Shown: positions 32,942-41,807, counted from the first letter of the stretch. The stretch is 47,121 nt of DNA from Pyxidicoccus fallax (GCF_012933655.1 NZ_JABBJJ010000056.1:1-47121), one strand, 5' to 3'. The notes: generated by a model from the letters alone, not told the origin. Translations and numbers: made by a program.

Positions 32942-33274
32942 TCAGCGCGGCTCCCCACATGCGGCGCAGTACCGGGCCTGCGGGGTGCGCAGGGGCTTGC
33001 CGCACGTCGCGCAGGGTGGGCCGAAGAGGCTCAGCCGGTGGTGCAGCACCGCGTTGACGTTCGTCTCGGGGAAGCCAGTCAGCCGCGTGTACTCGGCGCA
33101 CACCGGGGCCAGGAGGGCCGCAATCCGGTCGTTGATGGACGCGCCCTCCTTCGGAAGGGACGCCTTGATGCCGCCCCGCCTGCACTCCGCGTACACCTGC
33201 ATCACCTGCTCGAACTCCGCCTCGTCGAGCATCGGGATGTCCATCTGGCATCGCCAGCACCAGAGCACCTTCAT
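32942..33274 (-). CDS. Zinc-ribbon hypothetical protein
   Basis: A 110-residue protein starting at MKVLWCWRCQMDIPML (ATG 33274, after GAGGGAGGGTGTG). CWRC near the N-terminus and the pairs CATC and CAAC near the C-terminus (PPCATCGKPLRTPQARYCAACG) form one or two zinc ribbons. The central part contains DEAEFEQVMQVYAECRRG and an amphipathic helix. The family is not recognised. It could be a nucleic-acid or protein-binding adaptor. Confidence 0.78.
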   Translation of the reverse strand: MKVLWCWRCQMDIPMLDEAEFEQVMQVYAECRRGGIKASLPKEGASINDRIAALLAPVCAEYTRLTGFPETNVNAVLHHRLSLFGPPCATCGKPLRTPQARYCAACGEPR

Positions 33275-33474
33275 CACACCCTCCCTCGTGAGCCCCGGCA
33301 CCGCCACCCGCGGTCGGGAGCCCCAGTGACGCGAACCTGTTGGAGAAGATGACAGTCCACCCGGGAGGCAGACCGCTTCGAGCTTCCGGGCCCGGGAGCT
33401 CACCTCGGGGGGAGCCGCCGCTCGGGCGTCGTACGCTCGGTCCTACTCACTGCACGACCACCTGCGTCTGGAAT

Positions 33475-33503
33475 GCCCCCGCGCATCCGTGGGCCGCGGG
33501 GGC
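33475..33503 (-). terminator. Hairpin terminator of the small acidic gene
   Basis: GCCCCCGCG (33475-33483) and CGCGGGGGC (33495-33503) form a perfect 9-bp stem around an 11-nt loop, 8 bp beyond the minus-strand stop at 33511. Confidence 0.5.
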
Positions 33504-33510
33504 CCCGTCC

Positions 33511-33669
33511 TCACTCGGCCGCGTGCCAACCGCCCCACGCCTCTTCACCGTAGCCCCACCGGGTGCTGGAGCCGTCCGTCTGGCTCACGTCGGACTCGTT
33601 GTCGTCACTCCGGTCCACATAGGGGAGGCCTTCGTCGTCCATGTACGTGGTGTCGTCGTGCTGAATCAT
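33511..33669 (-). CDS. Small acidic hypothetical protein
   Basis: A 52-residue protein starting at ATG 33669 after CAGAGGAGCCGGAC. It is rich in Asp, Glu, Ser and Gly (YMDDEGLPYVDRSDDNESD) and ends with Trp-containing RWGYGEEAWGGWHAAE. It has no recognised family. The good ribosome-binding site and following hairpin support a real gene, but the frame is short. Confidence 0.5.
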   Translation of the reverse strand: MIQHDDTTYMDDEGLPYVDRSDDNESDVSQTDGSSTRWGYGEEAWGGWHAAE

Positions 33670-34252
33670 GTCCGGCTCCTCTGATGAGCGCTCCGGCCTG
33701 GCGGGGGTGGACGGCCAATGGATGGCTCGCCTCCCCGTGGGCGCCCTTCTGTCGGTCGACTCGGGCCCGCCCCATGCGGTGCCCGACCCATCAAGCGTTG
33801 ACCGATTTACCGAAGAGTCTGGCCATGTCGCTCCGCGTTGTAAAGCCCTTGGGACGTCAAAGTTCCGAACGCGTCCACCACCGTACGTCCGCCTGCCTGC
33901 CCAGCGCCAAGCAACCATGAGAATCCGGGCACTTGCGAAACGTCGCCCGTCGGACACCTGGCGCGGCAATCGTACAAGGTAGGGCTACCCCGGGGCAGGT
34001 GGAAGCTCTACACGGTTCACCCGCAGCTCATTTTCAAAGCCTGCTCGGCAGGGGTTTCACATCAGTAAATGCGTGCGCCGGTCGGTTCCCCACCAGCGGG
34101 CCTCTGCCTCGTGCTTGACTGACGGACACGCCACACCGAACGGCGCTTGATTCGCGAATCACCCCTGTTAGGGTTGACTTGAACTCGAGATTTGCCGCGC
34201 CGCGGCAACCGGGCCTTCTTCGCCGCGCGCCCCCAGAGGTCCCCAGAGTCCC
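33670..34252. other. Intergenic control region before the Fe-S oxidoreductase
   Basis: No gene is supported across these 583 bp. The left part should hold the promoter of the minus-strand acidic gene. The right part is relatively AT-rich and holds a palindrome and a promoter-like TTGATT-N16-TAGGGT (34147-34174) about 70 bp before the oxidoreductase start. Confidence 0.5.
34148..34161. promoter_or_regulatory. 14-bp palindrome TGATTCGCGAATCA over a putative -35
   Basis: TGATTCGCGAATCA is a perfect palindrome. It overlaps TTGATT (34147-34152), which with TAGGGT (34169-34174) at 16-bp spacing resembles a myxobacterial vegetative promoter. A dimeric repressor bound here would block RNA polymerase. 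The downstream gene links fatty-acid oxidation to menaquinone, so a lipid-responsive regulator is plausible but inferred. Confidence 0.5.
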
Positions 34253-36460
34253 ATGAGCCCCATCATCACCGGCCTATTGCTCGCCGTTGCCATCCCCATC
34301 TTCGTGATGACCATGTCCGGTCGTATCGGCGTGCTCCTCGCGATGAAGGGGGAGAATCGGTTCGACCACATCCCCGAGCGCCTCAAGCGGCTCACGCTCT
34401 TCGGCCTCGGCCAGAAGCGCATGGTGGACCCGGAGGAGTTCACCCCGGGCCTGATGCACGTCCTCATCTACGCGGCGTTCATGGTGCTGGCGCTGCGCAC
34501 CGTGATGCTGTTCGCCATGGGCTTCTCGTCCACGGCGCTGGCGGTGCTGACCGACCTGGGCGACCCGTTCTGGGCGAGCCAGCCGGCGCTGCTCGCCCTC
34601 TACAAGGTCTACCTGCTGGCCAAGGACGTGGTCGCCGCGCTGGCCCTGGTCGGCTGCGCCTACTTCGTCTGGACGCGCTGGAAGGTGAAGCCGGACCGCA
34701 TGACGGTCTCCTGGGAGGCGTACCTCATCCTGGGCTTCATCTCCGGCCTGATGATTTCGGAGTTCCTCTTCGGCGGCAGCCACATGGTGGTGGCCAATGC
34801 CGCGCAGGCGAAGATGGGCGCCACGCAGGTGCCGCAGACGGCCGCGTCGCTCGTCTGGTGGGAGCCCGTCACCAGCGCCGTGGGCCTGGCGATGATGCCG
34901 CTCGGTGAGAACGCCGCCCACGCGGTGGGCGTGGCCGGGTTCTGGATCCACCTCGCCATCATCCTGACGTTCCTGAACTTCCTCCCCCTGGGGAAGCACT
35001 TCCACATCATCACCGGCCTGCCCAACGTCTTCTTCCAGCGCACCCACTCCACCGGCAAGCTGCCCACGCCGAACCTGGAGAAGGAGGAGTTCGGCACCGC
35101 CACGGTGAAGGACCTCACCTGGAAGCAGGGCCTGGACCTGTACTCCTGCACCGAGTGCGGCCGCTGCCAGACGCACTGCCCCACGTACATCACCGGCAAG
35201 CCGCTCACGCACAAGGGCGTCAACCAGGACCTGAAGCACTGGATCTGGGACCACGAGCAGTGGGTGGAGGAAGGCTACGGCCCCAGCAAGGTGAAGGAGC
35301 CGCTGCCCGAAATCGTCGGCTCGGCGCTGAAGGCGGAGACGGTGTGGGCGTGCACGAGCTGCGGCTGGTGCGAGCAGGCCTGCCCGGTGTTCATCGAGAA
35401 CGTGCCGCGCCTCATCGACATGCGCCGCTACCAGGTGCAGGTGAAGGCGGAGTTCCCCCCCGAAATCCAGCGCGTGTTCGAGGGCATCGAGCGCCAGGGC
35501 AACCCCTGGGGCCTGGGCCAGGACCGGCGCGACGAGTGGGCCGAGGACCTGGCGCTGCCCACCTGGGGTGACGGCGGCGGCCCGTACGAGTACCTCTTCT
35601 TCGTGGGCTGCGCGGGCAGCTACGACGACAAGCAGAAGAAGGTCAGCCGCGCGCTGGTCAAAATCATGCGCGAGGCGGGCGTGTCCTTCGCCACGCTGTC
35701 CAAGCAGGAGATGTGCAACGGCGACTCCGCTCGCCGCATGGGCAACGAGTACCTCTTCCAGTCGATGGCGAAGACGAACGTCGAGACCTGGAACTCGATG
35801 GGCGTGAAGGCGGTCATCACCCAGTGCCCGCACTGCTTCAACACCATCAAGAACGAGTACCCGGAGTTCGGCGGTGAGTACCGCGTCATCAACCACACGC
35901 AGCTCATCAACGAGCTGCTGAAGGAGAAGCGCATCAAGCTCTCCTCGGTGATGAACACCAAGCTCACCTACCACGACCCCTGCTACCTCGGCCGGCACAA
36001 CGGCGTGTACGACGCGCCCCGCGAGGTCCTCAACGCCATCCCCGGCCTGGAAGTGGTGGAGATGCAGCGCAGCAAGCGCGAGGGCTTCTGCTGCGGCGCC
36101 GGTGGCGGCCGCATGTGGATGGAGGAGCACATCGGCACGCGCATCAACCACAACCGCCTGAACGAGGCGGCGCTGACGCTGAAGCACGCCGAGGACCCGA
36201 ACACGCCGTACCCCTCCGCCTCGGACAAGAAGAAGCCGGGCCTGGTGGGCGACTACAAGGACAAGGGCGGCACCGGCGTGGTGGCCGTGGCGTGCCCGTT
36301 CTGCTCGACGATGCTCAAGGACGCGGTCAACGACACCGGCCGCGAGGAGAACATCAAGGTCAAGGACATCACCGAGCTGGTGGCCGACTCCCTGGTGGAG
36401 ACCCGCACCGGCTCCGGCACGGTGACCCCCGGCGTGACGGTGAGCGCCAAGCCGGAGTGA
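34253..36460 (+). CDS. Membrane Fe-S oxidoreductase (Etf:menaquinone oxidoreductase type)
   Basis: A 735-residue protein. The N-terminal 270 residues contain about six membrane helices of a NarI-like haem b domain (IITGLLLAVAIPIFVMTMSG, then FWIHLAIILTFLNFLPLGKHFH). Two 4Fe-4S motifs follow: CTECGRCQTHCP from Cys299 and CTSCGWCEQACP from Cys367. Two CCG-type domains are next, one with FCCGAGGGRMWMEE at about 613. This order matches the heterodisulfide-reductase-related membrane oxidoreductases that pass electrons from electron-transfer flavoprotein to menaquinone. No etfAB genes lie in the window. A strong terminator follows. Confidence 0.9.
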   Translation: MSPIITGLLLAVAIPIFVMTMSGRIGVLLAMKGENRFDHIPERLKRLTLFGLGQKRMVDPEEFTPGLMHVLIYAAFMVLALRTVMLFAMGFSSTALAVLTDLGDPFWASQPALLALYKVYLLAKDVVAALALVGCAYFVWTRWKVKPDRMTVSWEAYLILGFISGLMISEFLFGGSHMVVANAAQAKMGATQVPQTAASLVWWEPVTSAVGLAMMPLGENAAHAVGVAGFWIHLAIILTFLNFLPLGKHFHIITGLPNVFFQRTHSTGKLPTPNLEKEEFGTATVKDLTWKQGLDLYSCTECGRCQTHCPTYITGKPLTHKGVNQDLKHWIWDHEQWVEEGYGPSKVKEPLPEIVGSALKAETVWACTSCGWCEQACPVFIENVPRLIDMRRYQVQVKAEFPPEIQRVFEGIERQGNPWGLGQDRRDEWAEDLALPTWGDGGGPYEYLFFVGCAGSYDDKQKKVSRALVKIMREAGVSFATLSKQEMCNGDSARRMGNEYLFQSMAKTNVETWNSMGVKAVITQCPHCFNTIKNEYPEFGGEYRVINHTQLINELLKEKRIKLSSVMNTKLTYHDPCYLGRHNGVYDAPREVLNAIPGLEVVEMQRSKREGFCCGAGGGRMWMEEHIGTRINHNRLNEAALTLKHAEDPNTPYPSASDKKKPGLVGDYKDKGGTGVVAVACPFCSTMLKDAVNDTGREENIKVKDITELVADSLVETRTGSGTVTPGVTVSAKPE

Positions 36461-36486
36461 CGTAGCGCGGTACCGTGATTCGTTGA

Positions 36487-36521
36487 GGGCCCGGAGGCTT
36501 CCACCGCGAAGCCCCGGGCCC
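36487..36521. terminator. Strong bidirectional hairpin
   Basis: GGGCCCGG-a-GGCTTC pairs with GAAGCC-CCGGGCCC around a 6-nt loop: a 14-bp stem with one bulge, followed by CTTGTCGTTC. It sits between the oxidoreductase stop (36460) and the convergent DUF2378 gene end (36542), and probably serves both. Confidence 0.75.
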
Positions 36522-36541
36522 TTGTCGTTCCGGGCGGGCCC

Positions 36542-37099
36542 TCACTTCTCCGGCCACTGCATGAGGAAGACGCAGGCGGGCGGCTCCTGCCGGAGCACCG
36601 ACACCTGGAACCCGCGCGCGCCCGTCAGCTCGAGCGACTTCTCCAGGATGCCCTGGTAGTAGTGCGGCCGGCCGACGATGTCGCTGATCCACAGCTCCCA
36701 CCGGCCCGGGCCCAGCTCCTTCGGCCGCAATTCCACGAAGTTGTCCGAGTTGCGGAAGGCGCGGTTGAACTGGGACACGGCGAGCTGCGGCCCGAGCGCG
36801 CGCGCCGCCGTCATCGTCAGCCGGCCCAGCATCGTCGACGTGATTCCCTCGACGAGCGTGTGGCCCATCCGCCGCCAGGCCTCCTCGCGTGGCAGGTCCG
36901 GCCACAGGTCCCGAAGCGCGATATCCAGGCAGCGCATCCAGGTGCCGAGGTCGTAGGCCGGCAGCAGGTCCTGGTCCAGGTCCATGCCCGCCTCGCGCAG
37001 CGCCACGCGCGCGTTCGCGGACAGCCTGCGACCCAGCGCATGGAGGAAGAGCCCCTGCGCGGTGACGCCGTAGATGAGCCGTGTGTCCGGCATCTGCAT
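36542..37099 (-). CDS. DUF2378 family protein (myxobacterial paralogous family)
   Basis: A 185-residue protein with its start taken at MQMPDTRLIYGV (ATG 37099); an in-frame ATG lies 6 nt downstream. Typical features are RLIYGVTAQGLFLHALGRRL, YDLGTWMRCLDIALRDLWPD, MGHTLVEGITSTMLGRL and RNSDNFVELRPKELGPGRW. The family (TIGR02265/DUF2378) occurs in many copies per myxobacterial genome and, as far as I know, is restricted to that group. The biochemical role is unknown. It is the best taxonomic marker in the window. Confidence 0.88.
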   Translation of the reverse strand: MQMPDTRLIYGVTAQGLFLHALGRRLSANARVALREAGMDLDQDLLPAYDLGTWMRCLDIALRDLWPDLPREEAWRRMGHTLVEGITSTMLGRLTMTAARALGPQLAVSQFNRAFRNSDNFVELRPKELGPGRWELWISDIVGRPHYYQGILEKSLELTGARGFQVSVLRQEPPACVFLMQWPEK

Positions 37100-37288
37100 G
37101 TCATGCCCCCCACGACACGGGAGGACCGCCGGCCCGGCGTCTCCCCGCAAAGCAACACCCCCGCCATGCCCGTTCGTCACTCTCCACGGACGAGGCTGGG
37201 AATACCTGCGGAAACCTGAATAAATGCCGTTACTGTTGTAACAGGAGAATACCGGGCTCGCAGGAGTGTCCGGCGGAGGACGGCGGCG

Positions 37289-37759
37289 TCAGCGCTTGGG
37301 GGGCTTCTCCGAGCGGAGGGCCCTCTCCAGGCGCTTGGTGGGGCCGTCATCACCCAGCTTGCCGGCGACGTACGCGCCCGCGGAGGCGAGCTTGCGGCGG
37401 AAGTCGTCCGGCGGCGGGACGTTGGGCTCGGGACGCAGGTCGGTGATGCCCACGCCGGACAGGAGCGTGCGGGCCAGGTCCCGCTCGTCGTCCTTCGCAT
37501 GGGGCAACAGCAGCCGGCAGACGTCGGCGTTGCCGTGGGCGGCGGCCATGATGAGCGCCGTCTCGCCGAGGCTGTCCGTCAGCTCGGGGTCCGCGCCGGC
37601 CTCCAGCAGCAGGCGCACGATGTCGGCCCGGCCCTTGCGGGCGGCGGCCATCAGCGGCGTGCGGCCTTCCGAATCGAACGGGTTGGGGTCCGCCCCCGCG
37701 GCGAGCTTGGACTTCACGGCCTCGCGGTCTCCCGCGAGCACTGCATCGAACAGGGACAT
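37289..37759 (-). CDS. Ankyrin-repeat protein
   Basis: A 156-residue protein starting at ATG 37759 after CGGAGGTGGTC. Three ankyrin repeats are visible: LFDAVLAGDREAVKSKLAAG, GRTPLMAAARKGRADIVRLL, and GETALIMAAAHGNADVCRLL. The basic C-terminal 60 residues are not repeats. No signal peptide is present. It is likely a small protein-binding module; the partner is unknown. Confidence 0.92.
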   Translation of the reverse strand: MSLFDAVLAGDREAVKSKLAAGADPNPFDSEGRTPLMAAARKGRADIVRLLLEAGADPELTDSLGETALIMAAAHGNADVCRLLLPHAKDDERDLARTLLSGVGITDLRPEPNVPPPDDFRRKLASAGAYVAGKLGDDGPTKRLERALRSEKPPKR

Positions 37760-37825
37760 GACCACCTCCGCCCGGGCAGCATCGCGCCTCGCGCGCCCGG
37801 ACGCCAGCGGCCCCCGGGATGGGAT

Positions 37826-38602
37826 TCACTCCACCGGAGGCAGCGCGACCAGCCAGGCGAGCACGGCGTCCCGCTCGGCCGGGTCTATCAGGAGCCACTC
37901 GTGTCCACGGCCGGACACCACCCGCGCCTGGAGCGGTATGCCTACCTCGCGCCAGGCCACCGACGCCTCGCGCCACAGGGCGGGCCCCTCGCCGTCCCCC
38001 TCTCCCACCAGGGACAGCAGCGGCACCCGGGTGTACGCGGCCCCGGTGGGAGGCGTGGACTCGGCCCCGCGCGAGAAGCGGGGCGCACCCGACAGCAGCA
38101 CCAACCCACCGAAGGCGTCCGGGCGGGAGGCCCACAGCTCCATCGCCATCTGCGCGCCCGCGCTGAAGCCCAGCAGCACGGGCTTACGGGCATCCACGCC
38201 AGGGACGCGCGCCGCGTCCGGCAACACCTTCAGCATCAGCCGGTTGGCGTCCGCGCCGCGCCAGCCGGAGAAGTCCTTCCGGGACAGCGTCAGGAGAGCG
38301 AAGCCCCTCCGCGCGAAGTCCGCCGCCAGCGGCTCCACCAGCGCCAGCCCGTGGCCGCCCGACGGGTGCAGCCAGAGGAGCAGCCGGTGCGGCCGCGACG
38401 CGGTGGCCTCCTCGGAGACGAAGAGCCGGTACGGCAGCCCGCCCTCCGGCGCGCCGGTGTGCAGGCGAAGCCCGGAGGGAGGCCGCGCGAGCCCGGCGGC
38501 TTCCTCGATGGCGGGCCCGGATGCGCCCGGAGACGAGGGGCCCGAGGCGCACGCGACGCCCATGGCAAAGACGACGGCGAGGCACGCGGGCCCGCGGCGC
38601 AT
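37826..38602 (-). CDS. Alpha/beta-hydrolase lipoprotein
   Basis: A 258-residue protein starting at ATG 38602. A lipoprotein signal with lipobox Cys in AMGVAC precedes a hydrolase domain. LLLWLHPSGGHG is the oxyanion region, VLLGFSAGAQMAMEL carries the nucleophile Ser, a Asp is expected in LVGEGDGEG, and the His is in VSGRGHEWLLID. The layout suits a carboxylesterase or dienelactone-hydrolase-like enzyme anchored in the envelope. It is probably co-transcribed with the TolB-like gene 6 bp upstream. Confidence 0.87.
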   Translation of the reverse strand: MRRGPACLAVVFAMGVACASGPSSPGASGPAIEEAAGLARPPSGLRLHTGAPEGGLPYRLFVSEEATASRPHRLLLWLHPSGGHGLALVEPLAADFARRGFALLTLSRKDFSGWRGADANRLMLKVLPDAARVPGVDARKPVLLGFSAGAQMAMELWASRPDAFGGLVLLSGAPRFSRGAESTPPTGAAYTRVPLLSLVGEGDGEGPALWREASVAWREVGIPLQARVVSGRGHEWLLIDPAERDAVLAWLVALPPVE

Positions 38603-38608
38603 CACGTC

Positions 38609-39586
38609 CTACAGCGGACCGTAGGACGGCTCGGCGGCGCTGGGCACCGCGATGGTCACCGAGCTCGGCCCGCTGTTGCTGACGGTGGCGCGGTAGATGT
38701 CCGGGTCGCCTCCACCCGTGCCCGCGACGAGGAAGCCCAGCTGGTCTGCGCGCGTCCAGCTCGGCCAGGTCTCCTGCACGCTGGCGCCGGTGAGGTCCGT
38801 CAACTGCCGTCCCACGCCCACGCTGCCAGCAGCGTTGATGGGCGCCACGTAGACGCGGATGCTGCCGGAGGACAGGCGCCCGTCGAAGGCCAGCTGCGTG
38901 CCACTCGGGGACACCGCCACGCGGTTCTCCACCGCGAGCACCCCGCTGCCGAGCGAGAAGGTGAGGATGCCGCCGCCATTGAGCGGCACGCGCGCAATCT
39001 CGTCGAGCTGCTGCAGCGTGTTGCCCGTCGGCGCCATCACCGCGCTGCCGTTGGGGAGGAAGGAAGGCGCGCCGTAGGCGACGGTCGCGTTCGGCGTGAG
39101 CTCCTGGAAGCCGCTGCCGTCCACGTTCACCCGCCCCAGCGACGTGAGGGAGCTGTTGGCCGGAGAGAAGACGAAGACGACGCTGCGGCCGTCGGGGCTG
39201 AAGGTGGGCGTGCGAAAGTTGATGCAGCCGCGCGCGCACGCCGCGTCACCCGAGCTGAACAGCGTGGCCGGGTTGGCGCCCCCCGAGGTGGGCACGGTCT
39301 GCAGCGAGGTGGTGTTGCCGGTGCGCTGCACGAACACCACGCTGCGCCCGTCGCGCGACACGGAGGGCCAGTACGCGCCGCCCACAGTCGTCAGCCGCTG
39401 CGGGCTGTTGGGGTCGCCCGCGTCGTCCACCACGAAGACGTTGCGGTCATTCTGGCGCACGAAGGCGAAGCCCTTCGTGAAGAGGACGTCGCCGATGCCG
39501 CCGCCGCCGCCGTCATCCAGGGGCTCGCACGCCCCCAGCAAGCCCACCGCCAGCACTCCGCCCAGCCATCGCCGCATGCCCGTCAT
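38609..39586 (-). CDS. TolB/PD40-type beta-propeller lipoprotein
   Basis: A 325-residue protein with its start taken at ATG 39586 (39577 is an alternative). The lipobox is VGLLGAC. Repeated blades carry the PD40 pattern: YWPSVSRDGRSVVFVQRTG, FRTPTFSPDGRSVVFVFSP, APSFLPNGSAVMAP and VAVSPSGTQLAFDG. Such propellers in the envelope bind proteins or glycans. The stop lies 6 bp before the hydrolase gene. Confidence 0.88.
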   Translation of the reverse strand: MTGMRRWLGGVLAVGLLGACEPLDDGGGGGIGDVLFTKGFAFVRQNDRNVFVVDDAGDPNSPQRLTTVGGAYWPSVSRDGRSVVFVQRTGNTTSLQTVPTSGGANPATLFSSGDAACARGCINFRTPTFSPDGRSVVFVFSPANSSLTSLGRVNVDGSGFQELTPNATVAYGAPSFLPNGSAVMAPTGNTLQQLDEIARVPLNGGGILTFSLGSGVLAVENRVAVSPSGTQLAFDGRLSSGSIRVYVAPINAAGSVGVGRQLTDLTGASVQETWPSWTRADQLGFLVAGTGGGDPDIYRATVSNSGPSSVTIAVPSAAEPSYGPL

Positions 39587-39690
39587 CGCTATCACTCCGC
39601 TTGTCCGGCCCGCTCGACCACGCCCCGTACTACAGGGCGCGCCGGGTCGGACGTCAACGCGTCACGCGGGATTCAAAGGCCCGCGGAGTG

Positions 39691-40218
39691 TCAGCGGTTG
39701 AGCTTCTGCAGCTCGTTGCGGCACATGTTGCACAGCGACAGCTGCTTGCGGTCGCAGTCCTGGGGCGTCTGGGCGAAGAACATCACGCACCGGGGGTCCT
39801 CGCAGTAGGACAGCCCCAGCAGGTGCCCCGCCTGGTGCACCACCTCCGTCTGGATGCGACGGCGCAGCGGCTCGCCATCCGCGCCCTGACGCAGGCGGAA
39901 GAGGCTCACCACGGCGGTGTGGGACTCGCGGTCCGCCTCGCCGAAGACGAAGGGCGAGTCGGGGACGAAGAGGTCCACGTCGGTGATGCCCATGACCGCG
40001 GTCTGGCCGGGCTCCAGCATCGGCGACAGCCGCCGCATGATGGCGTTGCAGTGGTACTGGCTCCGGTCCTTGTTGAAGGCATAGGCCGGAGAGGGAAGTG
40101 CCGTCTTCGCCACCACCGCCTGGACGCCCATGTGCGTCGCCAGCGGGTCCTGCAAGTCCCTCAGGAGGGAGGCCGGTGGGCTACCCACGGAGACCAGCAG
40201 GAGCGTCTTCTGCGGCAT
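39691..40218 (-). CDS. Archaemetzincin-like protein lacking the catalytic Glu
   Basis: A 175-residue protein (ATG 40218; an in-frame ATG at 40236 adds six residues). Archaemetzincins carry HExxHxxGxxHC, then CxM and CxxC for a structural zinc. Here the motif is VVHQAGHLLGLSYC: Glu is Gln, by a CAG in place of GAG, and the third His is Tyr. The structural-zinc part is kept in EDPRCVM and CNMC. The protein should bind its structural zinc but not hydrolyse peptides in the usual way. It may be a binding protein. It follows the tRNA-Gln gene. Confidence 0.88.
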   Translation of the reverse strand: MPQKTLLLVSVGSPPASLLRDLQDPLATHMGVQAVVAKTALPSPAYAFNKDRSQYHCNAIMRRLSPMLEPGQTAVMGITDVDLFVPDSPFVFGEADRESHTAVVSLFRLRQGADGEPLRRRIQTEVVHQAGHLLGLSYCEDPRCVMFFAQTPQDCDRKQLSLCNMCRNELQKLNR

Positions 40219-40281
40219 CGGGCCACCGTCCTTCATGCACGCGGACGGACGCGCTTGTTACCGCGTCCCCCCGGAGCGGAG

Positions 40282-40355
40282 TGGCTGGGGCGCAAGGATT
40301 CGAACCTTGATAATCAGAGTCAAAGTCTGATGTCCTGCCATTAGACGACGCCCCA
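40282..40355 (-). tRNA. tRNA-Gln (anticodon UUG)
   Basis: The minus strand folds as a full cloverleaf: acceptor TGGGGCG with CGCCCCA, a D arm with CTAATGGCAGG, an anticodon stem ATCAGA/TCTGAT with loop CTTTGAC (anticodon TTG), and a T arm around GGTTCGAATCC. The CCA end is encoded (plus-strand TGG at 40282-40284). The gene lies directly upstream of the archaemetzincin-like gene. Confidence 0.97.
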
Positions 40356-40606
40356 GCAGGTTCGCACGTGTGTTTCTGGTGCCCGATTCTACGGCATCTG
40401 GACGGGCTCGGGAACCCACCCTGACATGGAAGTCGAACCCTGTCCGCCACCCAACCCGTCCCGGACGGGGTTTCCGGCGGGCTTCGAGGGCGTGGATCTC
40501 CCCCGGGAGGCCCTCATCCGCCTGAAACCCGGGCCCGGCGTCGCTCCCCTCCTTTACCTGGAGTGAAGCCGGGGCTCCCCGGGGACCCCGTCCCCCGGGC
40601 GGGGAG

Positions 40607-40641
40607 GCGCCGCGCCCCGGTTTCCGCCCGGGACGCGGCGC
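40607..40641 (-). terminator. Hairpin after rtcB
   Basis: GCGCCGCG-c-CCCGG pairs with CCGGG-a-CGCGGCGC around a short loop; one internal mismatch. It starts 9 bp beyond the minus-strand stop of rtcB. No T-run is seen. Nothing else is recognisable in the 294 bp between rtcB and the tRNA apart from further GC-rich inverted repeats. Confidence 0.55.
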
Positions 40642-40649
40642 TTGGGGCC

Positions 40650-41807
40650 TCAGCCCTTGAGGACGGCGATGGGGGTGAGGCGACGCAGGGGGGTGAGGAG
40701 GTCGGCCTCGTCCTCCAGCACCTCGGTGATGTCCCGGTAGGCGGCCGGGGCCTCCTCGACGAGGGAGGCGGTCCGGCCCTGGTCGAACACCACCCGCCGC
40801 ATGGCGTGCTCCAGCGCGGCCGGGCGGATGCGGGCGCGGGCCTCGGTCCGGGTGAGGACGCGGCCTGCCCCGTGCGAGCAGGAGCGGAAGGCGCGCGGCT
40901 CGCCCCGGCCCTCCACCACATAGGACGCGGTCCCCATGGAGCCGGGGATGAGCCCCCGCTGCCCCGCTTCGAGGCCGACCGCCCCCTTGCGGTGGACCAG
41001 CAACATGCGGCCGAAGTGCGGCTCCTCGGCGACGTGATTGTGATGCACGTCGACGAAGGACTCCGGGTCGGGGGCCACGCCGAGTGCCTCGGCCACCACC
41101 TCCACCGCGCGCGCGGCGATGGCGTCGCGGTTGGCGCGGGCGAAGCGGCAGGCCAGACCGGTGTCGGCGAGACAGGCGAGGCCCTCGGGGGAGCGCGTGC
41201 TCAGGCCGGGCAGGCTGCCCTCCCCCTGCGCCTGGGCCACGCGCAGGTGGTGGTCGGCGATGGCGGCCCCCACCCCGCGGGAGCCGGTGTGCAGCAGGAG
41301 CCAGACGTGGCCCTCCGCGTCCCGGTCCAGTTCGAGGAAGTGGTTGCCCCCGCCCAGGGTACCCAGGTGTCGCGGCGCCAGCCGCTCCCAGGCGTGGCGC
41401 AGCTTCTGGGTGGACAGGGGTGGGGACTCCAGCTCCGGGGGCAGCGGCACACCGCGGCCCCGGTGGACCGTGTCGCCCACGGGCACCAGGCGGGCCAGCC
41501 GCGCCAGCAGGGGCTCCAGCACGTCTCGGCCGAGCGGCGTCTCCGGTGCGGAGAAGCGGTACGCGCTGACGCCGCAGCCCAGGTCCCCGCCGAGCGCTCC
41601 GGGCACCACGTGGTGCTCGGTGGCGAAGACGGTGCCCACGGCGACGCCCGAGGACACGTGGACGTCCGGCATGGCGGCCACATGCTCGACGGCGTAGGGC
41701 TGGGCGGCGATGTGGCGGAGCTGCTTCTCCGCGCCCGGTGGAAGCGCGCGGGCCCAGACGAGGATGGGCACGGCGCCAGGGTTCGCCGGGAGGATGCGGG
41801 GCATCAT
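40650..41807 (-). CDS. rtcB: RtcB-type 3'-phosphate RNA ligase
   Basis: A 385-residue protein that joins RNA 3'-phosphate or 2',3'-cyclic-phosphate ends to 5'-OH ends using GTP and manganese. Start ATG 41807 overlaps the upstream stop as ATGA. Metal and guanylate residues sit in GGDLGCGV, TLGGGNHFLEL, VDVHHNHVAEE and RSCSHGAGRVL, and the signature GSRGVGAAI is present. The usual partner archease is not adjacent. Coupling to an rbfA-like gene suggests a link to rRNA repair or ribosome maturation. Confidence 0.92.
   Translation of the reverse strand: MMPRILPANPGAVPILVWARALPPGAEKQLRHIAAQPYAVEHVAAMPDVHVSSGVAVGTVFATEHHVVPGALGGDLGCGVSAYRFSAPETPLGRDVLEPLLARLARLVPVGDTVHRGRGVPLPPELESPPLSTQKLRHAWERLAPRHLGTLGGGNHFLELDRDAEGHVWLLLHTGSRGVGAAIADHHLRVAQAQGEGSLPGLSTRSPEGLACLADTGLACRFARANRDAIAARAVEVVAEALGVAPDPESFVDVHHNHVAEEPHFGRMLLVHRKGAVGLEAGQRGLIPGSMGTASYVVEGRGEPRAFRSCSHGAGRVLTRTEARARIRPAALEHAMRRVVFDQGRTASLVEEAPAAYRDITEVLEDEADLLTPLRRLTPIAVLKG

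Noticed and set aside
33820-33870. Short rRNA-like string (GCGTTGTAAAGCCC)
   Set aside because: It resembles a 16S segment only over about ten bases; the flanks do not match rRNA.
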